Below are positions 48,901 through 63,000 of a DNA stretch of 64,000 bases, one piece after another. Positions within the stretch are counted from its first letter, which is position 1. Each line of letters opens with the position of its first letter. The translations under genes and the position numbers were made by a program. The notes under the pieces are model-generated. The model was given only the letters and a program-made list of their open reading frames with translations. It searched no databases and had not been told where the DNA came from. The DNA is from Toxoplasma gondii ME49 (taxonomy: Eukaryota > Apicomplexa > Conoidasida > Eucoccidiorida > Sarcocystidae), in NCBI RefSeq assembly GCF_000006565.2, contig NC_031471.1, positions 2,131,688-2,195,687 of the forward strand, in the 5' to 3' direction.

Positions 48901-50094
48901 TCATTTGACTTCCCTGATCACCAACCCCATTTGCAAATATACATTATGGCTGCCTAATATAATAGGAATACAGGGTCCTGCACACATACGCGAGAGACTG
49001 TTAGCTGTACAGTTTGACGAATCGCTCTTTGTACCTCTTCTTCCTCGACAGCAACACGATACGGCAGCCGGCTACGTACCGTGACGCAGAGGCGACAATA
49101 CCTGGTAGTAACACGGAGACGAATCATCCCTAACATGCACCCACTGCTTTTTCTTCCCCAAAAGAAAGCGTAAAAAATGATGCATTCAGTCGACAGGGCA
49201 CCCGAATACTAAGAAATCATATCCGCACCCAACTACACCCTCCTGACATCCTCAGAAATATCAACGTCAGAAGAGCATTTCTACTAACGCCCCTCAGTGG
49301 CCCCATCGGAAAATTCACGTGAAAACATGACGCTGGATCATATACGAAGAAAAGCATGACCACTGGTATAGGCTCACACTGATGGACGCAACACATCTGG
49401 ATAACGCTAGGACAGAAAAATCCATCCAGAATGAGAAAAAACTCGGGTTGTTTGCACACATCAACGCGACCGGCCACCTCAATGCTGCAACGCACGACCA
49501 TCGTTAACCGTTTTCGACGCAGCTCTGGATGAATGTGAAGCCCCCATAACGGAATAAATGACCCTAGGAACCATCGAAAAAACGAAAACTCGGCAGTAAT
49601 TACCAATCTTGACCATCACACTGTGTTGCACCGGCTGCGCAAACTGGGCTATCCGCAGAACACACACGCGCGACCTCATCTAGAATGTACACTGACGGAT
49701 GCAGACCAAGTAATGATGGGCCTGCTCTTAGGAAGGACTGAAGGGGTCGTCAATTGTCCTGAAGCGAAACTTCCAGCAACGCATCGGGGGACTTTATTGG
49801 ATTATAGTTTACTACCCGCACCAGGCGTCTACTTACCTTCACACGCTGTGCAGTTAAGATATTGCAGTACCAGAAACAACACAGAACTCGTTGATAGCGT
49901 CTCCCTACAGACCATTCCACCGACAACATGGGCACACACTCCCTGATCAGAAACGTATCAACAGCTACACAACGTGACGGCACGACAGTGCACTTCGCGC
50001 CGCCACGCGAACAAACACACAGTCGAACATCCTTCTCTCTCACGTCACTCATCAGGTGAAGCAGCAAGAATTCAGCATCAGTCGTCGATTTCCC
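48901..50094. other. Subtelomeric sequence between satellite copies
   Basis: No gene recognised. The last ~215 bp (49880-50094) is homologous to 54530-54725 (both contain 'catccttctctctcacgtcactcatcaggtgaagcag'-like sequence in two parts), so it belongs to the type A satellite unit and marks sequence that normally precedes the 50095 block. Confidence 0.55.
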
Positions 50095-51560
50095 TGTCAC
50101 CGTGAGCTTACTGTCTCTTGCTGGTCAGAGCGCAAATGGGAGCACTTCAGAACACAAAAGGTCACATGAAGCAGCGATTCCGCTGGGAGGGTCGACAACC
50201 CGGTAACGCCATCTGGCTGGGCCTGTTCCAGAGGCGCACAACGCTGGTTAGAACATCGTGTGCCTGAGTTTTTATTTTTCACGAACATTTCATGCAACAT
50301 GTCGGCTTCCTGCATTCCCTCAGCCAAAGTTGGCTTCCTCTCTCGGGTACACACTGTCGCCACCTGGTGGTGGCCCTTAAACGACTGTACATCACACTCC
50401 CGTTTCAAAAAGCTGCGCCAGCTCCACCGGCCGTTGCACGACTCCTCTTGACTCTACGGTTCCCACACACAAGCGCATCCAAAACATACCCGACAGTCAC
50501 CGACTCAACATTGTGGTCGCCGCCACAATGTCCCCGAGACACTATTGGCTTCTGCCCTGTCACGTACCCCGCCGGATGCCTCGAAGTCTCGATTTCCTCC
50601 TTTCCTGCTCCACAACACTGGTCGCCAACACTGTCGTCTCCTCTGGCCCCGCCTTACCAGCTGAGGGCAGAGACAGAAACAGTCGTAACATGACCACACG
50701 GAGTCAGTAGATCTGCGAGCACCCTATCGCGTCACCGATCGTGGCCCCAGACCACTGCCAACTGCCTCCGTCACCTCGTGCCACTGCCATCATGAGGGCT
50801 CGGAGTGGCTCGAGTCGCTGCAATGTATATGAGACACTCCCCCTGCGGCCTTGGTAGCGTTGAATCAAGCAATCTCATTCGTCAACAATTCATCTCTCAA
50901 GATGTAGCCCATGGGTGCAGCGACTGCAAGAGAACACACGACTGGTCACTTAGCCTAGATCGGCCAACCTCCTTAGAATTGAATGAACCCGCACACGAAT
51001 GCCGCTGGAGACCCACACAACAAACCCTGGTGGAAGCAATCGGGGGGTTGCTCCCTCGCCGAAGGCTAAAACCACAGATGCCTTCCGAAAGGTGTAGCAC
51101 AACGGCAGTTATCCCGCCAGAGTCGATAACTGGAAGTGTCAACAGCAACAAGAGCATTCTCACCAACCCCACACCCAAAATATGAAGGGGTCAGCGGAGA
51201 CATTGACAAGTGTGGTGCAGCTGCCAGTCGAATCACCACGTCACGTGTGGCTCCAATATACCGTTACTATTCTCCATCTCAGACATGTGGCCGGCTGGAA
51301 CAGCATCGCGATGTTTGGTCCACTGTGTGGCGACACTCAGCTAAGACACACAACGCTGGAAGACGACATACTCGCATCGAAGCGAGTATGCGGCGTGCTC
51401 CAACTGTTCAGTTATTGAGGAAAAAATACGAACGACGCAGCGTTCCTCGAGTTCGCTGCCATGTTAACACGCAAAGCATGTTGTCACTGCTTTGTGCACA
51501 CACTGAATTCCATATGAAGTGCACAGGAGTCAATCGCTCAGCATCATACGGTGCTGCTCG
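50095..51560. repeat. Type A satellite block, copy 1
   Basis: This 1,466-bp block recurs at 53064-54529 with a constant offset of 2,969 bp and only scattered substitutions. The exception is a 113-bp internal cassette (50566-50678) of equal length but unrelated sequence in the other copy. Part of it (50713-51294) occurs a third time at 52481-53062. The short open frames it contains are identical in all copies because the DNA is identical; no protein family is recognisable. The organisation is like the mosaic subtelomeric satellites described in T. gondii (Sat350/TGR class), but I cannot name the family from memory of its sequence. Confidence 0.9.
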
Positions 51561-52480
51561 TTTCGGCTAGTGGTGTGGGAGGGCCGCATGGCTACGTACC
51601 TTATTGTACTGTGGAAAGGTGATCCCGTTACGCCCGAAAGCATACCAAACGTCGTCTGCCGCACCGACAGTTGCATTCCGCCAAGGATACTATTTCACCC
51701 TCCTGCCGCTCAACGGTAACAGAAGCTATGCAATCTGCCACATGCCAGCGGCTGTCTCACACTTGCCTCTCTCTTACACCGGTAATGACGCACGTCATGC
51801 TTGAATCTTGCAGTCCGTCTACTAGTACTCGACGGTATTCCTTAACCGCCCTTTGTCACGACACAGCCGCGTCCCTACTGTCTGCGTCTGGACAGACAAT
51901 ACACCGGACAGCCGGTTCCGCAGCCACTGGGCATCGACAGGGCATTGGCTCACCAGTGCAAATGCAACTTATCGCCCCGCGCACTGCTGCCGTCTATCGC
52001 AATACGGGCACACCATAACTAGACTGCAGAAAAGATACCCGTGCCGTCCTGGAAGAACAAGACGTCTGTGGGTTCAAGGAATACAGCCTCGCTTTCAGTC
52101 GCAGAACCCATTCAATATCACCTTTTAGTGATGGTAGAACAACTGAGGCGCGGGGTATGATGCAAGATATAGTCCGCATGAGCCACATTCCATCGCCAGT
52201 ATCGCGATATTTTTCTAAACCCTGACGGCGCTCTCAGACACGTCAATCCAGTCACGCCTCTCAGAACAATCGATGCACCGGAAGACCGCAGCTACATGCC
52301 CCCGACACATTACTAGCCCCGTTCTGTCGCTTTACTTATCGGGTATCTCGACGACCAAAAGCATTCACTTCCTCCTCTCTACCACACTGGTCACCACACC
52401 ATCGTATCCTCTAGCGGCTACTTACCACCTGTGCGCGGAGACGAAAACAGTCCTAACATGCCCATACGAAGTCGGTACAT
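51561..52480. repeat. Diverged type A satellite sequence
   Basis: This segment separates two preserved copies. Its right half (52140-52470) can be aligned loosely with 47715-47960 and ends in the same 'ctgtgcgcggagacgaaaac' string seen before the preserved unit at 53630. No gene is recognised. Confidence 0.5.
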
Positions 52481-53062
52481 CTGCAAGCACCCTATCGCGT
52501 CACCGATCGTGGCCCCAGACCACTGCCAACTGCCTCCGCCACCTCGTGCCACCGCCATCATGAGGGCTCGGAGTGGCTCGAGTCGCTGCAATGTATATGA
52601 GACACTCCCCCTGCGGCCTTGGTAGCGTTGAATCAAGCAATCTCATTCGTCAACAATTCATCTCTCAAGATGTAGCCCATGGGTGCAGCGACTGCAAGAG
52701 AACACACGACTGGTCACTTAGCCTAGATCGGCCAACCTCCTTAGAATTGAATGAACCCGCACACGAATGCCGCTGGAGACCCACACAACAAACCCTGGTG
52801 GAAGCAATCGGGGGGTTGCTCCCTCGCCGAAGGCTAAAACCACAGATGCCTTCCGAAAGGTGTAGCACAACGGCAGTTATCCCGCCAGAGTCGATAACTG
52901 GAAGTGTCAACAGCAACAAGAGCATTCTCACCAACCCCACACCCAAAATATGAAGGGGTCAGCGGAGACATTGACAAGTGTGGTGCAGCTGCCAGTCGAA
53001 TCACCACGTCACGTGTGGCTCCAATATACCGTTACTATTCTCCATCTCGGACATGTGGCCGG
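52481..53062. repeat. Type A satellite, truncated copy 2
   Basis: Nearly identical to 50713-51294 (offset 1,768) and to 53682-54263 (offset 1,201). It stops abruptly after 'acatgtggccgg' at 53062, where the next full block begins, which marks a recombination junction. Confidence 0.9.
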
Positions 53063-53063
53063 A

Positions 53064-54529
53064 TGTCACCGCGAGCTTACTATCGCTTGCTGGTCAGAGC
53101 GCAAATGGGAGCACTTCAGAACGCAAAAGGTCACATGAAGCAGCGATTCCGCTGGGAGGGTCGACAACCCGGTAACGCCATCTGGCTGGGCCTGTTCCAG
53201 AGGCGCACAACGCTGGTTAGAACATCGTGTGCCTGAGTTTTTATTTTTCACGAACATTTCATGCAACATGTCGGCTTCCTGCATTCCCTCAGCCAAAGTT
53301 GGCTTCCTCTCTCGGGTACACACTGTCGCCACCTGGTGGTGGCCCTTAAACGACTGTACATCACACTCCCGTTTCAAAAAGCTGCGCCAGCTCCACCGGC
53401 CGTTGCACGACTCCTCTTGACTCTACGGTTCCCACACACAAGCGCATCCAAAACATACCCGACAGTCACCGACTCAACATTGTGGTCGCCGCCACAATGT
53501 CCCCGAGACACTATTGGCTTCTGCCCTCTCACGTACACCACAGAATGCTGACGGCCGGGAGGCTGTCCTTCCCTAATCTACCGCATTTGTCACTGACACT
53601 GTGATATCGTTCCTGGCTTTGCCTACCGCCTGTGCGCGGAGACGAAAACAGTCGTAACATGACCACACGGAGTCAGTAGATCTGCGAGCACCCTATCGCG
53701 TCACCGATCGTGGCCCCAGACCACTGCCAACTGCCTCCGCCACCTCGTGCCACTGCCATCATGAGGGCTCGGAGTGGCTCGAGTCGCTGCAATGTATATG
53801 AGACACTCCCCCTGCGGCCTTGGTAGCGTTGAATCAAGCAATCTCATTCGTCAACAATTCATCTCTCAAGATGTAGCCCATGGGTGCAGCGACTGCAAGA
53901 GAACACACGACTGGTCACTTAGCCTAGATCGGCCAACCTCCTTAGAATTGAATGAACCCGCACACGAATGCCGCTGGAGACCCACACAACAAACCCTGGT
54001 GGAAGCAATCGGGGGGTTGCTCCCTCGCCGAAGGCTAAAACCACAGATGCCTTCCGAAAGGTGTAGCACAACGGCAGTTATCCCGCCAGAGTCGATAACT
54101 GGAAGTGTCAACAGCAACAAGAGCATTCTCACCAACCCCACACCCAAAATATGAAGGGGTCAGCGGAGACATTGACAAGTGTGGTGCAGCTGCCAGTCGA
54201 ATCACCACGTCACGTGTGGCTCCAATATACCGTTACTATTCTCCATCTCAGACATGTGGCCGGCTGGAACAGCATCGCGATGTTTGTTCCACTGTGTGGC
54301 GACACTCAGCTAAGACACACAACGCTGGAAGACGACATACTCGCATCGAAGCGAGTATGCGGCGTGCTCCAACTGTTCAGTTATTGAGGAAAAAATACGA
54401 ACGACGCAGCGTTCCTCGAGTTCGCTGCCATGTTAACACGCAAAGCATGTTGTCACTGCTTTGTGCACACACTGAATTCCATATGAAGTGCACAGGAGTC
54501 AATCGCTCAGCATCATACGGTGCTGCTCG
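53064..54529. repeat. Type A satellite block, copy 3
   Basis: Full-length counterpart of 50095-51560. The internal cassette at 53535-53647 differs completely from its counterpart at 50566-50678 although its length is the same. After 54529 it continues into a homologue of 49880-50094 and then a diverged version of the left part of the block. Confidence 0.9.
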
Positions 54530-57084
54530 GTTCGACGAGAGTGTCCCTGCGAGCCCCAACTCGTTTATGAGAAACGGCATCAATAGCCACACAACCTGGC
54601 GGCAAGACAGTGCACTAGGCGCCGCCACAGAAGCAAACATACAGTCCAACATCCTTCTCTCTCACGTCACTCATCAGGTGAAGCAGCCAGAATCCAGCAT
54701 CAGTCGCCGATTTCCCTGTCACCGCGAGCGTACTTTCTCTCTCTGGTAATGGAGCAGATTTGAACGTCTGAAATGGCAAATAGTCACAGGGAATGATGCG
54801 TCGGGAAGCGCCGACCAGTAAATATGCTCCGGAGACCGTGGCTGGTCTAGAGAGCGACAATACTGGTGAACACAACCGCATATATGGCCAGTTCAATGCA
54901 AGCCCTATGCAGCACAGTGATTTGTAGTCGTCCGCTACCCAATGTCGGCACAGGCTCTTTGAGACAGGTGCTCGTCGCGTGTGCCCAACAGTCGAAGACC
55001 AAATGTGATGTTAGATCAGCGGCTTGTCTCAGTCCGCAGTACAACATTTTTCGTAAGCAGAGCGACGTCACGGCCTTGCGTCCCTGCTCCGATGTGCGTA
55101 GCTTTTACGAATACAGAACAACTATGGTTCACTCATGCCTTACGGGTTCTCAGTAAAGCATGAAATGCTATGATCAATCATACTCAAACTGGAAGACCAC
55201 TACCACTGACATGTGCGTGATGCCCCAACCAAATACAACGCCTACCTGTACACCTACCGGGCAATCAGATCCTTTCCATCCCTCCACAGGGCTCATGCGT
55301 CAGTGTCACGTCTGCCACCCGTTACCTACCTCCTGTGAGAGAAAGCAAAGAAGACTTTTCATCGGTGTTAGGAGTCAGGCGAAACCGCCAACAGGGGTAT
55401 TTGATGGCTACACGTTCCCAACACCCTGGTGCAGCCAGAGTTGGATGCCATCAGTGTGCTCGGAACTCCAAACAACACGACCTCAGGAAACGGTGCAGAT
55501 GCACGCCAGGTGCCTTTCACGTTCCAGCAGCATGCGATCATCCATGTACCTTCTCAATGCTACCGCCCATGACGTCTCGAAGACATCTCTGTAGCCATAC
55601 CTGCAGCCGCTCCGAGTCATAGCCGTCGGACGAGACCACGTGGCACGGCCTTCAGTGGATCGGTGACAAGGTCAGAGGAATCCATTTCTGATGTGGTGAA
55701 CACGTAATATCCAGCAAGGTCCCACCGCAGGTTCGTGCTGTCACGAATGACAGCGTACTCCGAGAAACAACGACACACCGACAAGAACACTGCGCCTACA
55801 CGTTAGTGCGGGCCTACACCGCAACTAGCGTTGCGCTGTACCATTGTGTCACTTCGTTGCGGCGAAAAGGGTAGTTAGAACAGCAATTCTGGATTCGGAA
55901 AAGGTGGCGACGAAATTCAGCCAAGAAGCCAAACTCGCTCACACAACGTATTGTGTACGCGTATGCACTGTCGCACAAGCCTTCCATGCAAAGCACACAC
56001 CTCTATCCACATATCTCTTGCACTGTCAAACAAAGGGCACCTATACACTGCTGCCTGTTGCGTTCACAGACTCCCTGTCATGGTAGCTGAGCGCGACTTC
56101 AGTGTCGAGTTTCTTATTATTCTAGTGCTCTGCTGGTGATGGCCGCCTGCGGGTAACTCTTTCCTCCGTACGCCTCGTTGCTGCCGAAACATGGGACCGT
56201 CGCGATGAAAGAGGACCGGCGATGCTGGTTTGCAACCGACTGCACCACCCCGTAGCATCACGGAAAAACTGTATTGCCGCTGAACATGTCCAAACCAGTA
56301 AGACAGCAACCGCCTGATGGCAGGTCCATCCGCCAGTCGACTGTGATGCCCACCGTCCGGCACTATCTCTCCCTCGCCCAGTTCAACCGAATCCAAAGAA
56401 AGACTGTGACAGACGCTTGCCACCCGAGCAGCCAAAACCTACGAACTCTTCCTGGAGCCAAACGAAAACGCACTGCCGCTCACACCATCAGTGGCCATCA
56501 TCGAAGCATGTTGTCTGGCTTGCGCATGCAGCAGGAAGTCCCACCAATGAACCTGATGATCAACTCTCACGAGCCTGACAATTCCACAAGCACCTTTTAG
56601 TGAAGGAAACGGTGCCATGTGTCATACGTTTCGCTCCGGGAGGGCAAAATTCCAGTGCCACTCTCACGCAAATTTACGCTTCGTCGTGACCGAGGACCAG
56701 ATGGCGAGTGAGGTGTGATATGAGAAACACGTCACATTGGCAACGCTTGCCACACTTGTCCGACACTCTTCTTCACCCTAACGCGGCGATCCACGACACA
56801 AACCAAACGCCCTCCCCACAACATAATACAGCGGACCGTAGTCGTTGCTCAACCTACCCATGACTACACACGGCATGCGGCCATCATCATGCCGCAAACT
56901 CCACTTGACGTCTCGACGTCCCAAGTCTCCCCACTGCCACGTGGCCACCTTTGATACCGCCAAGGAGTACGTGACTCGAACGTCGCTTACCAGCTGAACG
57001 ACAACAGAGAAGCGGTAATGTGACACCGTGATACCAGGCGACGCCCGTGAACCCCGCCCAATCGGCGACGCATGTTCACTGCGT
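54530..57084. repeat. Diverged satellite between the type A and type B arrays
   Basis: 54530-54725 is homologous to 49880-50094, and 54726-54900 is a diverged version of 50101-50280. Beyond about 54900 the relation to either family is only local (for example 'cctacctcctgtgagagaaagcaaag' near 55326). No gene is recognised; open frames are under about 215 codons and overlap. Confidence 0.5.
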
Positions 57085-60000
57085 AATGTCGCCAGTACTT
57101 GGCACCTCAAGTAGCCGCCAGCCCCTAAGGACACCGACCACAAAATACGTGCGTGACACTCCTCGAGTGCTCGCAAGTCTCCGGGAGTACATTTCCTCAC
57201 ACGAATCGTCCCGCCAGGACGAGAAACGACCTTCCCAGATTTCCCACCTAGACAAGAGAAAACTCCCACATACACACGCAGGCAAAATGCCGTGGGACGC
57301 GTTCGCTTTCTTTCGCTTAGGCCCATGTGTGGATGGGTGGCAACACCAGGCGAGTCAATCGCTGGGCGTTATGTATGGTCTGGAGCTCAGTCACCATCGA
57401 AACAGTTTTGGGAAGGCAGGATACGACAGTCAACTGTGGATGCTCACAAAAAGCAGAAATACTGTGGTGCGACGATTCTGCCTGGTGCGGAGCAGCCGTC
57501 AACGCAATTCACAAATCATCTGGTGCTGCGACTCAACGTCCTTCGCCACGTCTTACAGCGACGACCGGCAGGCGACCAATCGTTCAACTCTCAATACGGC
57601 GTTTCGAGTCACAACACACATACGAAACCCACAGGACAGTTGTTTTATCTAAGACTCTGATACAACGGAGCGTGTGTCGAACGGATCTGGCTTGGCACAG
57701 GAACACCAACCGTGCTCGCATGTGTTCCGTCCACAGTTAAAAGCGGAGTTCACTGCATGATCAGCACGGACCTAGCACGGGTGTCTATCCACATCGACTG
57801 TGCCGGAACACAACATCCAATGCTGCACCTGAATGATCTTTCTGTCGAGACCAACACGACGGACGAGACGCAGCCTACCTCCTTAAGCTGCAGAAAATTT
57901 AAGGTGCTGTACCGCAGTCGATTTCCCACATCGCCTCCAAGTATTCACACAGTTCCCGTTAGGGAAGCCGCTCATATCGTCTCGTCGCTCAAACCGTCTA
58001 ATCGCCTACTCGACCAACAACGCGATAGCCCTGCTTGCCCCACATTCCGCCTTACAACAATGGCAGAAGCGACTCCGGCCCGACGCCTGGCAATCACTTT
58101 TGCCAGATGATGCTCAGTCGGTGCCCTGTGTCATCATGGTAGCACTAATCGTACGTTGTTTTCCTGAAGCCGACCGAAGGTGTAATGCGATTCACAGCAG
58201 AAGTGAGCAACAAGGAATGGCATCGTGCCTGCACACTTTGCTACACCGTCCCACAATCTGAAGCTCTCTCCCATCAGCATCGATGGTAGTTGATCCAAGA
58301 TATACTGCAAACAAGGAAGAGATGACGCTTTTCGTTTCTGCAAAACATCATGCTATTGTCTGAGTGTCGACTTTCCACATCGCCTCTAGCTGCCTGCTAG
58401 CTCCACCACTCCAAGGCGGTGACAACAGACGCCATATNNNNNNNNNNNNNNNNNNNNNNNNNNNNNNNNNNNNNNNNNNNNNNNNNNNNNNNNNNNNNNN
58501 NNNNNNNNNNNNNNNNNNNNNNNNNNNNNNNNNNNNNNNNNNNNNNNNNNNNNNNNNNNNNNNNNNNNNNNNNNNNNNNNNNNNNNNNNNNNNNNNNNNN
58601 NNNNNNNNNNNNNNNNNNNNNNNNNNNNNNNNNNNNNNNNNNNNNNNNNNNNNNNNNNNNNNNNNNNNNNNNNNNNNNNNNNNNNNNNNNNNNNNNNNNN
58701 NNNNNNNNNNNNNNNAATTGCCGTGGGACGCGTTCGCTTTCTTTCGCTTAGGCCCATGTGTGGATGGGTGGCAACACCAGGCGAGTCAATCGCTGGGCGT
58801 TATGTATGGTCTGGAGCTCAGTCACCATCGAAACAGTTTTGGGAAGGCAGGATACGACAGTCAACTGTGGATGCTCACAAAAAGCAGAAATACTGTGGTG
58901 CGACGATTCTGCCTGGTGCGGAGCAGCCGTCAACGCAATTCACAAATCATCTGGTGCTGCGACTCAACGTCCTTCGCCACGTCTTACAGCGACGACCGGC
59001 AGGCGACCAATCGTTCAACTCTCAATACGGCGTTTCGAGTCACAACACACATACGAAACCCACAGGACAGTTGTTTTATCTAAGACTCTGATACAACGGA
59101 GCGTGTGTCGAACGGATCTGGCTTGGCACAGGAACACCAACCGTGCTCGCATGTGTTCCGTCCACAGTTAAAAGCGGAGTTCACTGCATGATCAGCACGG
59201 ACCTAGCACGGGTGTCTATCCACATCGACTGTGCCAGAACGCAAAATGGAGTGGTTCACCTGCATGTGGTATTGGTGACCGGTTGCCGCGGCTGGCATGG
59301 AGGTGCCTACATCCTCAACCTACAGAATTATGATAATGCTATATGACAGAGAGTATCCAACATCGGCTCGAAGTATTCAAACAGTTGCCCACAGAAGAGG
59401 TGGTCATATTCAATCATCACTCAAACCGTGTAATCGCCTACTCGATCAACGGCACAACAGCGCGCCTTCCCTAACACTCCAGTTACAACGACCTTGGTCC
59501 AGCCGAATCCTGATTGACGCCTCGAAGTCACTCCCTGCCAGACCGAAACCGATTAGTACCCCATGTCACAGTGATCCGAGGAGCATACTCTCTTTTTCTG
59601 AGACAATTCAAAAATATGACCGCGCTCAAAACAAACATCACTACCAGCAGGGGACGCAAAGACGAATGCTCTAGCCTAGGCTCGCTTTCGCGACCATCGA
59701 CGCCCGTCGATCCCAAATACATTTCAAACAAGGAAACGACGACGCTTTTCGTTTCTGCAAAACATCATGCTATTGTCTGAGTGTCGACTTTCCACATCGC
59801 CTCTAGCTGCCTGCAAGCTCCACCATTCCAAGGCGGCGACAACAGACGCCATATGATGTGCAAGCACCGCTGCGAGCTGCTCTTCTCATCGGCGTCGCCG
59901 TTACGCAAGTTGCTGCCGTGATCAGATCTGATGCTGCTCACCCAACAATCCAAATCATGCTCTCGCAACACATAAACACATATACCTCAGTTTCTGGTCT

Positions 60001-63000
60001 CCGATGGAACTATCCCCGACCCACTTCGACCCATTGTTTCGTCCCTGTCGCACGCCTTGCGAGCGCCTTGTCTCTCTCCATCGCGCCTCCATCACACTCG
60101 TATCAGCCTGTCATGCCTTCCAGCTGATGCCTACCGCCTGTGCACCAAAGCAAAACACCACTGTCCTGGCCAGGTAGAGACAGCCCTATGCACCGAGTTG
60201 AGCCTCGACTAATCCAGTGCATAGCGCCGCCAGTACTTGGTACCTCAAGTAGCCGCCAGCCCCTAAGGACATCGACCACTAAATACGTGCGTGACACTCC
60301 TCGAGCGCTCGCACGCCAACGGGAGTACATTTCCTCACACGAATCGTCCCGCCAGGACGAGAAACGACCTTCCCAGATTTCCCACCTAGACAAGAGAAAA
60401 CTCCCACATACACACGCAGGCAAAATGCCGTGGGACGCGTTCGCTTTCTTTCGCTTAGGCCCATGTGTGGATGGGTGGCAACACCAGGCGAGTCAATCGC
60501 TGGGCGTTATGTATGGTCTGGAGCTCAGTCACCATCGAAACAGTTTTGGGAAGGCAGGATACGACAGTCAACTGTGGATGCTCACAAAAAGCAGAAATAC
60601 TGTGGTGCGACGATTCTGCCTGGTGCGGAGCAGCCGTCAACGCAATTCACAAATCATCTGGTGCTGCGGCTCAACGTCCTTCGCCACGTCTTACAGCGAC
60701 GACCGGCAGGCGACCAATCGTTCAACTCTCAATACGGCGTTTCGAGTCACAACACACATACGAAACCCACAGGACAGTTGTTTTATCTAAGACTCTGATA
60801 CAACGGAGCGTGTGTCGAACGGATCTGGCTTGGCACAGGAACACCAACCGTGCTCGCATGTGTTCCGTCCACAGTTAAAAGCGGAGTTCACTGCATGATC
60901 AGCACGGACCTAGCACGGGTGTCTATCCACATCGACTGTGCCGGAACACAACATCCAGTGCTTTATCTGAATGATCTTTCTGTCGAGATCAACACGACGG
61001 GAGAGACGCAGCCTACCTCCTTAACCTACAGAAGTTCGACAAGGATATATTACAGTCGATGTCGACCATCGCCCTGAATTGACCACTCAGTTCCCGCTAG
61101 AGAGTGGGCTCATATGGAGAAGTCGCTCAAATCATTTGATCGCCTCGTCGGCCACGGACCCGCTAGGGCGCCTTGCTCCACATCCCTTTCTACAAACGAC
61201 AGTGGTAGAACCTACACATGCCTCATGCATGGCCGTCACTTCTGCCAGACGGTACCCAGTAAGCGCCCCGCGTAACCATGATGCGAGTATCGTACCGATC
61301 TCCCCTGCAGGCGTTCGAGACGAAACCCACAGATAAACAGACGTCACCTGCAGAAGGAGATGTCATAAAGTCTCAAACCTAGGCTCTCCTTCGTGACTCT
61401 CCATCCTAGTCGATCCCACATGTATTTCAAACAAGGAAACGATGACGCTTTTCGTTTCTGCGAAACATCACGCTATTGTCTGAGTGTCGACTTTCCACAT
61501 CGCCTCTAGCTGCCTGCAAGCTCCACCACTCCAAGGCGGCGACAACAGACGCCATATGATGTGCAAGCACCGCTGCGAGCTGCTCTTCTCATCGACGTCT
61601 CCGTTACGCAAGTTGCTGCCGTGATCAGATCTGATGCTGCTCACCCAACAATCCAAATCATGCTCTCGCAACACATAAACACATATACCTCAGTTTCTGG
61701 TCTCCGATGGAACTATCCCCGACCCACTTCGACCCATTGTTTCGTCCCTGTCGCACGCCTTGCGAGCGCCTTGTCTCTCTCCATCGCGCCTCCATCACAC
61801 TCGTATCAGCCTGTCATGCCTTCCAGCTGATGCCTACCGCCTGTGCACCAAAGCAAAACACCACTGTCCTGGCCAGGTAGAGACAGCCCTATGCACCGAG
61901 TTGAGCCTCGACTAATCCGATGCATAGCGCCGCCAGTACTTGGTACCTCAAGTAGCCGCCAGCCCCTAAGGACATCGACCACTGAATACGTGCGTGACAC
62001 TCCTCGAGCGCTCGCACGCCAACGGGAGTACATTTCCTCACACGAATCGTCCCGCCAGGACGAGAAACGACCTTCCCAGATTTCCCACCTAGACAAGAGA
62101 AAACTCCCACATACACACGCAGGCAAAATGCCGTGGGACGCGTTCGCTTTCTTTCGCTTAGGCCCATGTGTGGATGGGTGGCAACACCAGGCGAGTCAAT
62201 CGCTGGGCGTTATGTATGGTCTGGAGCTCAGTCACCATCGAAACAGTTTTGGGAAGGCAGGATACGACAGTCAACTGTGGATGCTCACAAAAAGCAGAAA
62301 TACTGTGGTGCGACGATTCTGCCTGGTGCGGAGCAGCCGTCAACGCAATTCACAAATCATCTGGTGCTGCGACTCAACGTCCTTCGCCACGTCTTACAGC
62401 GACGACCGGCAGGCGACCAATCGTTCAACTCTCAATACGGCGTTTCGAGTCACAACACACATACGAAACCCACAGGACAGTTGTTTTATCTAAGACTCTG
62501 ATACAACGGAGCGTGTGTCGAACGGATCTGGCTTGGCACAGGAACACCAACCGGGCTCGCATGTGTTCCGTCCACAGTTAAAAGCGGAGTTCACTGCATG
62601 ATCAGAACGGACCTAGCACGGGTGTCTATCCACATCGACTGTGCCGGAACACAACATCCAGTGCTGCATCTGAAGGAATTCTTTGGTTAGACTAACACCA
62701 TAGAAAAAACCCCTCGTACTTTCAGAAGCTGGGGAAATTTTGGAATTGCGTCATCCAACACGATGTTCGACGTCATCCGCATGTATTCACTAAGTGCCCT
62801 TCCGGGAAGGCGCTCATATCGTCTCGTCGCTCAAACCGTCTAATCGCCTACTCGACCAACAACGCGATAGCCCTGCTTGCCCCACATTCCGCCTTACAAC
62901 AATGGCAGAAGCGACTCCGGCCCGACGCCTGGCAATCACCTTTGCCAGACGATGCTCAGTCGCTGCCGTGTGTCATCATGGTAGCGCTAATCGTACGTTG

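Noticed and set aside
50805..54154. Identical 126-codon open frame in three type A copies
   Set aside because: The DNA itself is almost identical over longer blocks, including non-coding flanks, and an opposite-strand frame is equally conserved; no sign of protein-level selection.
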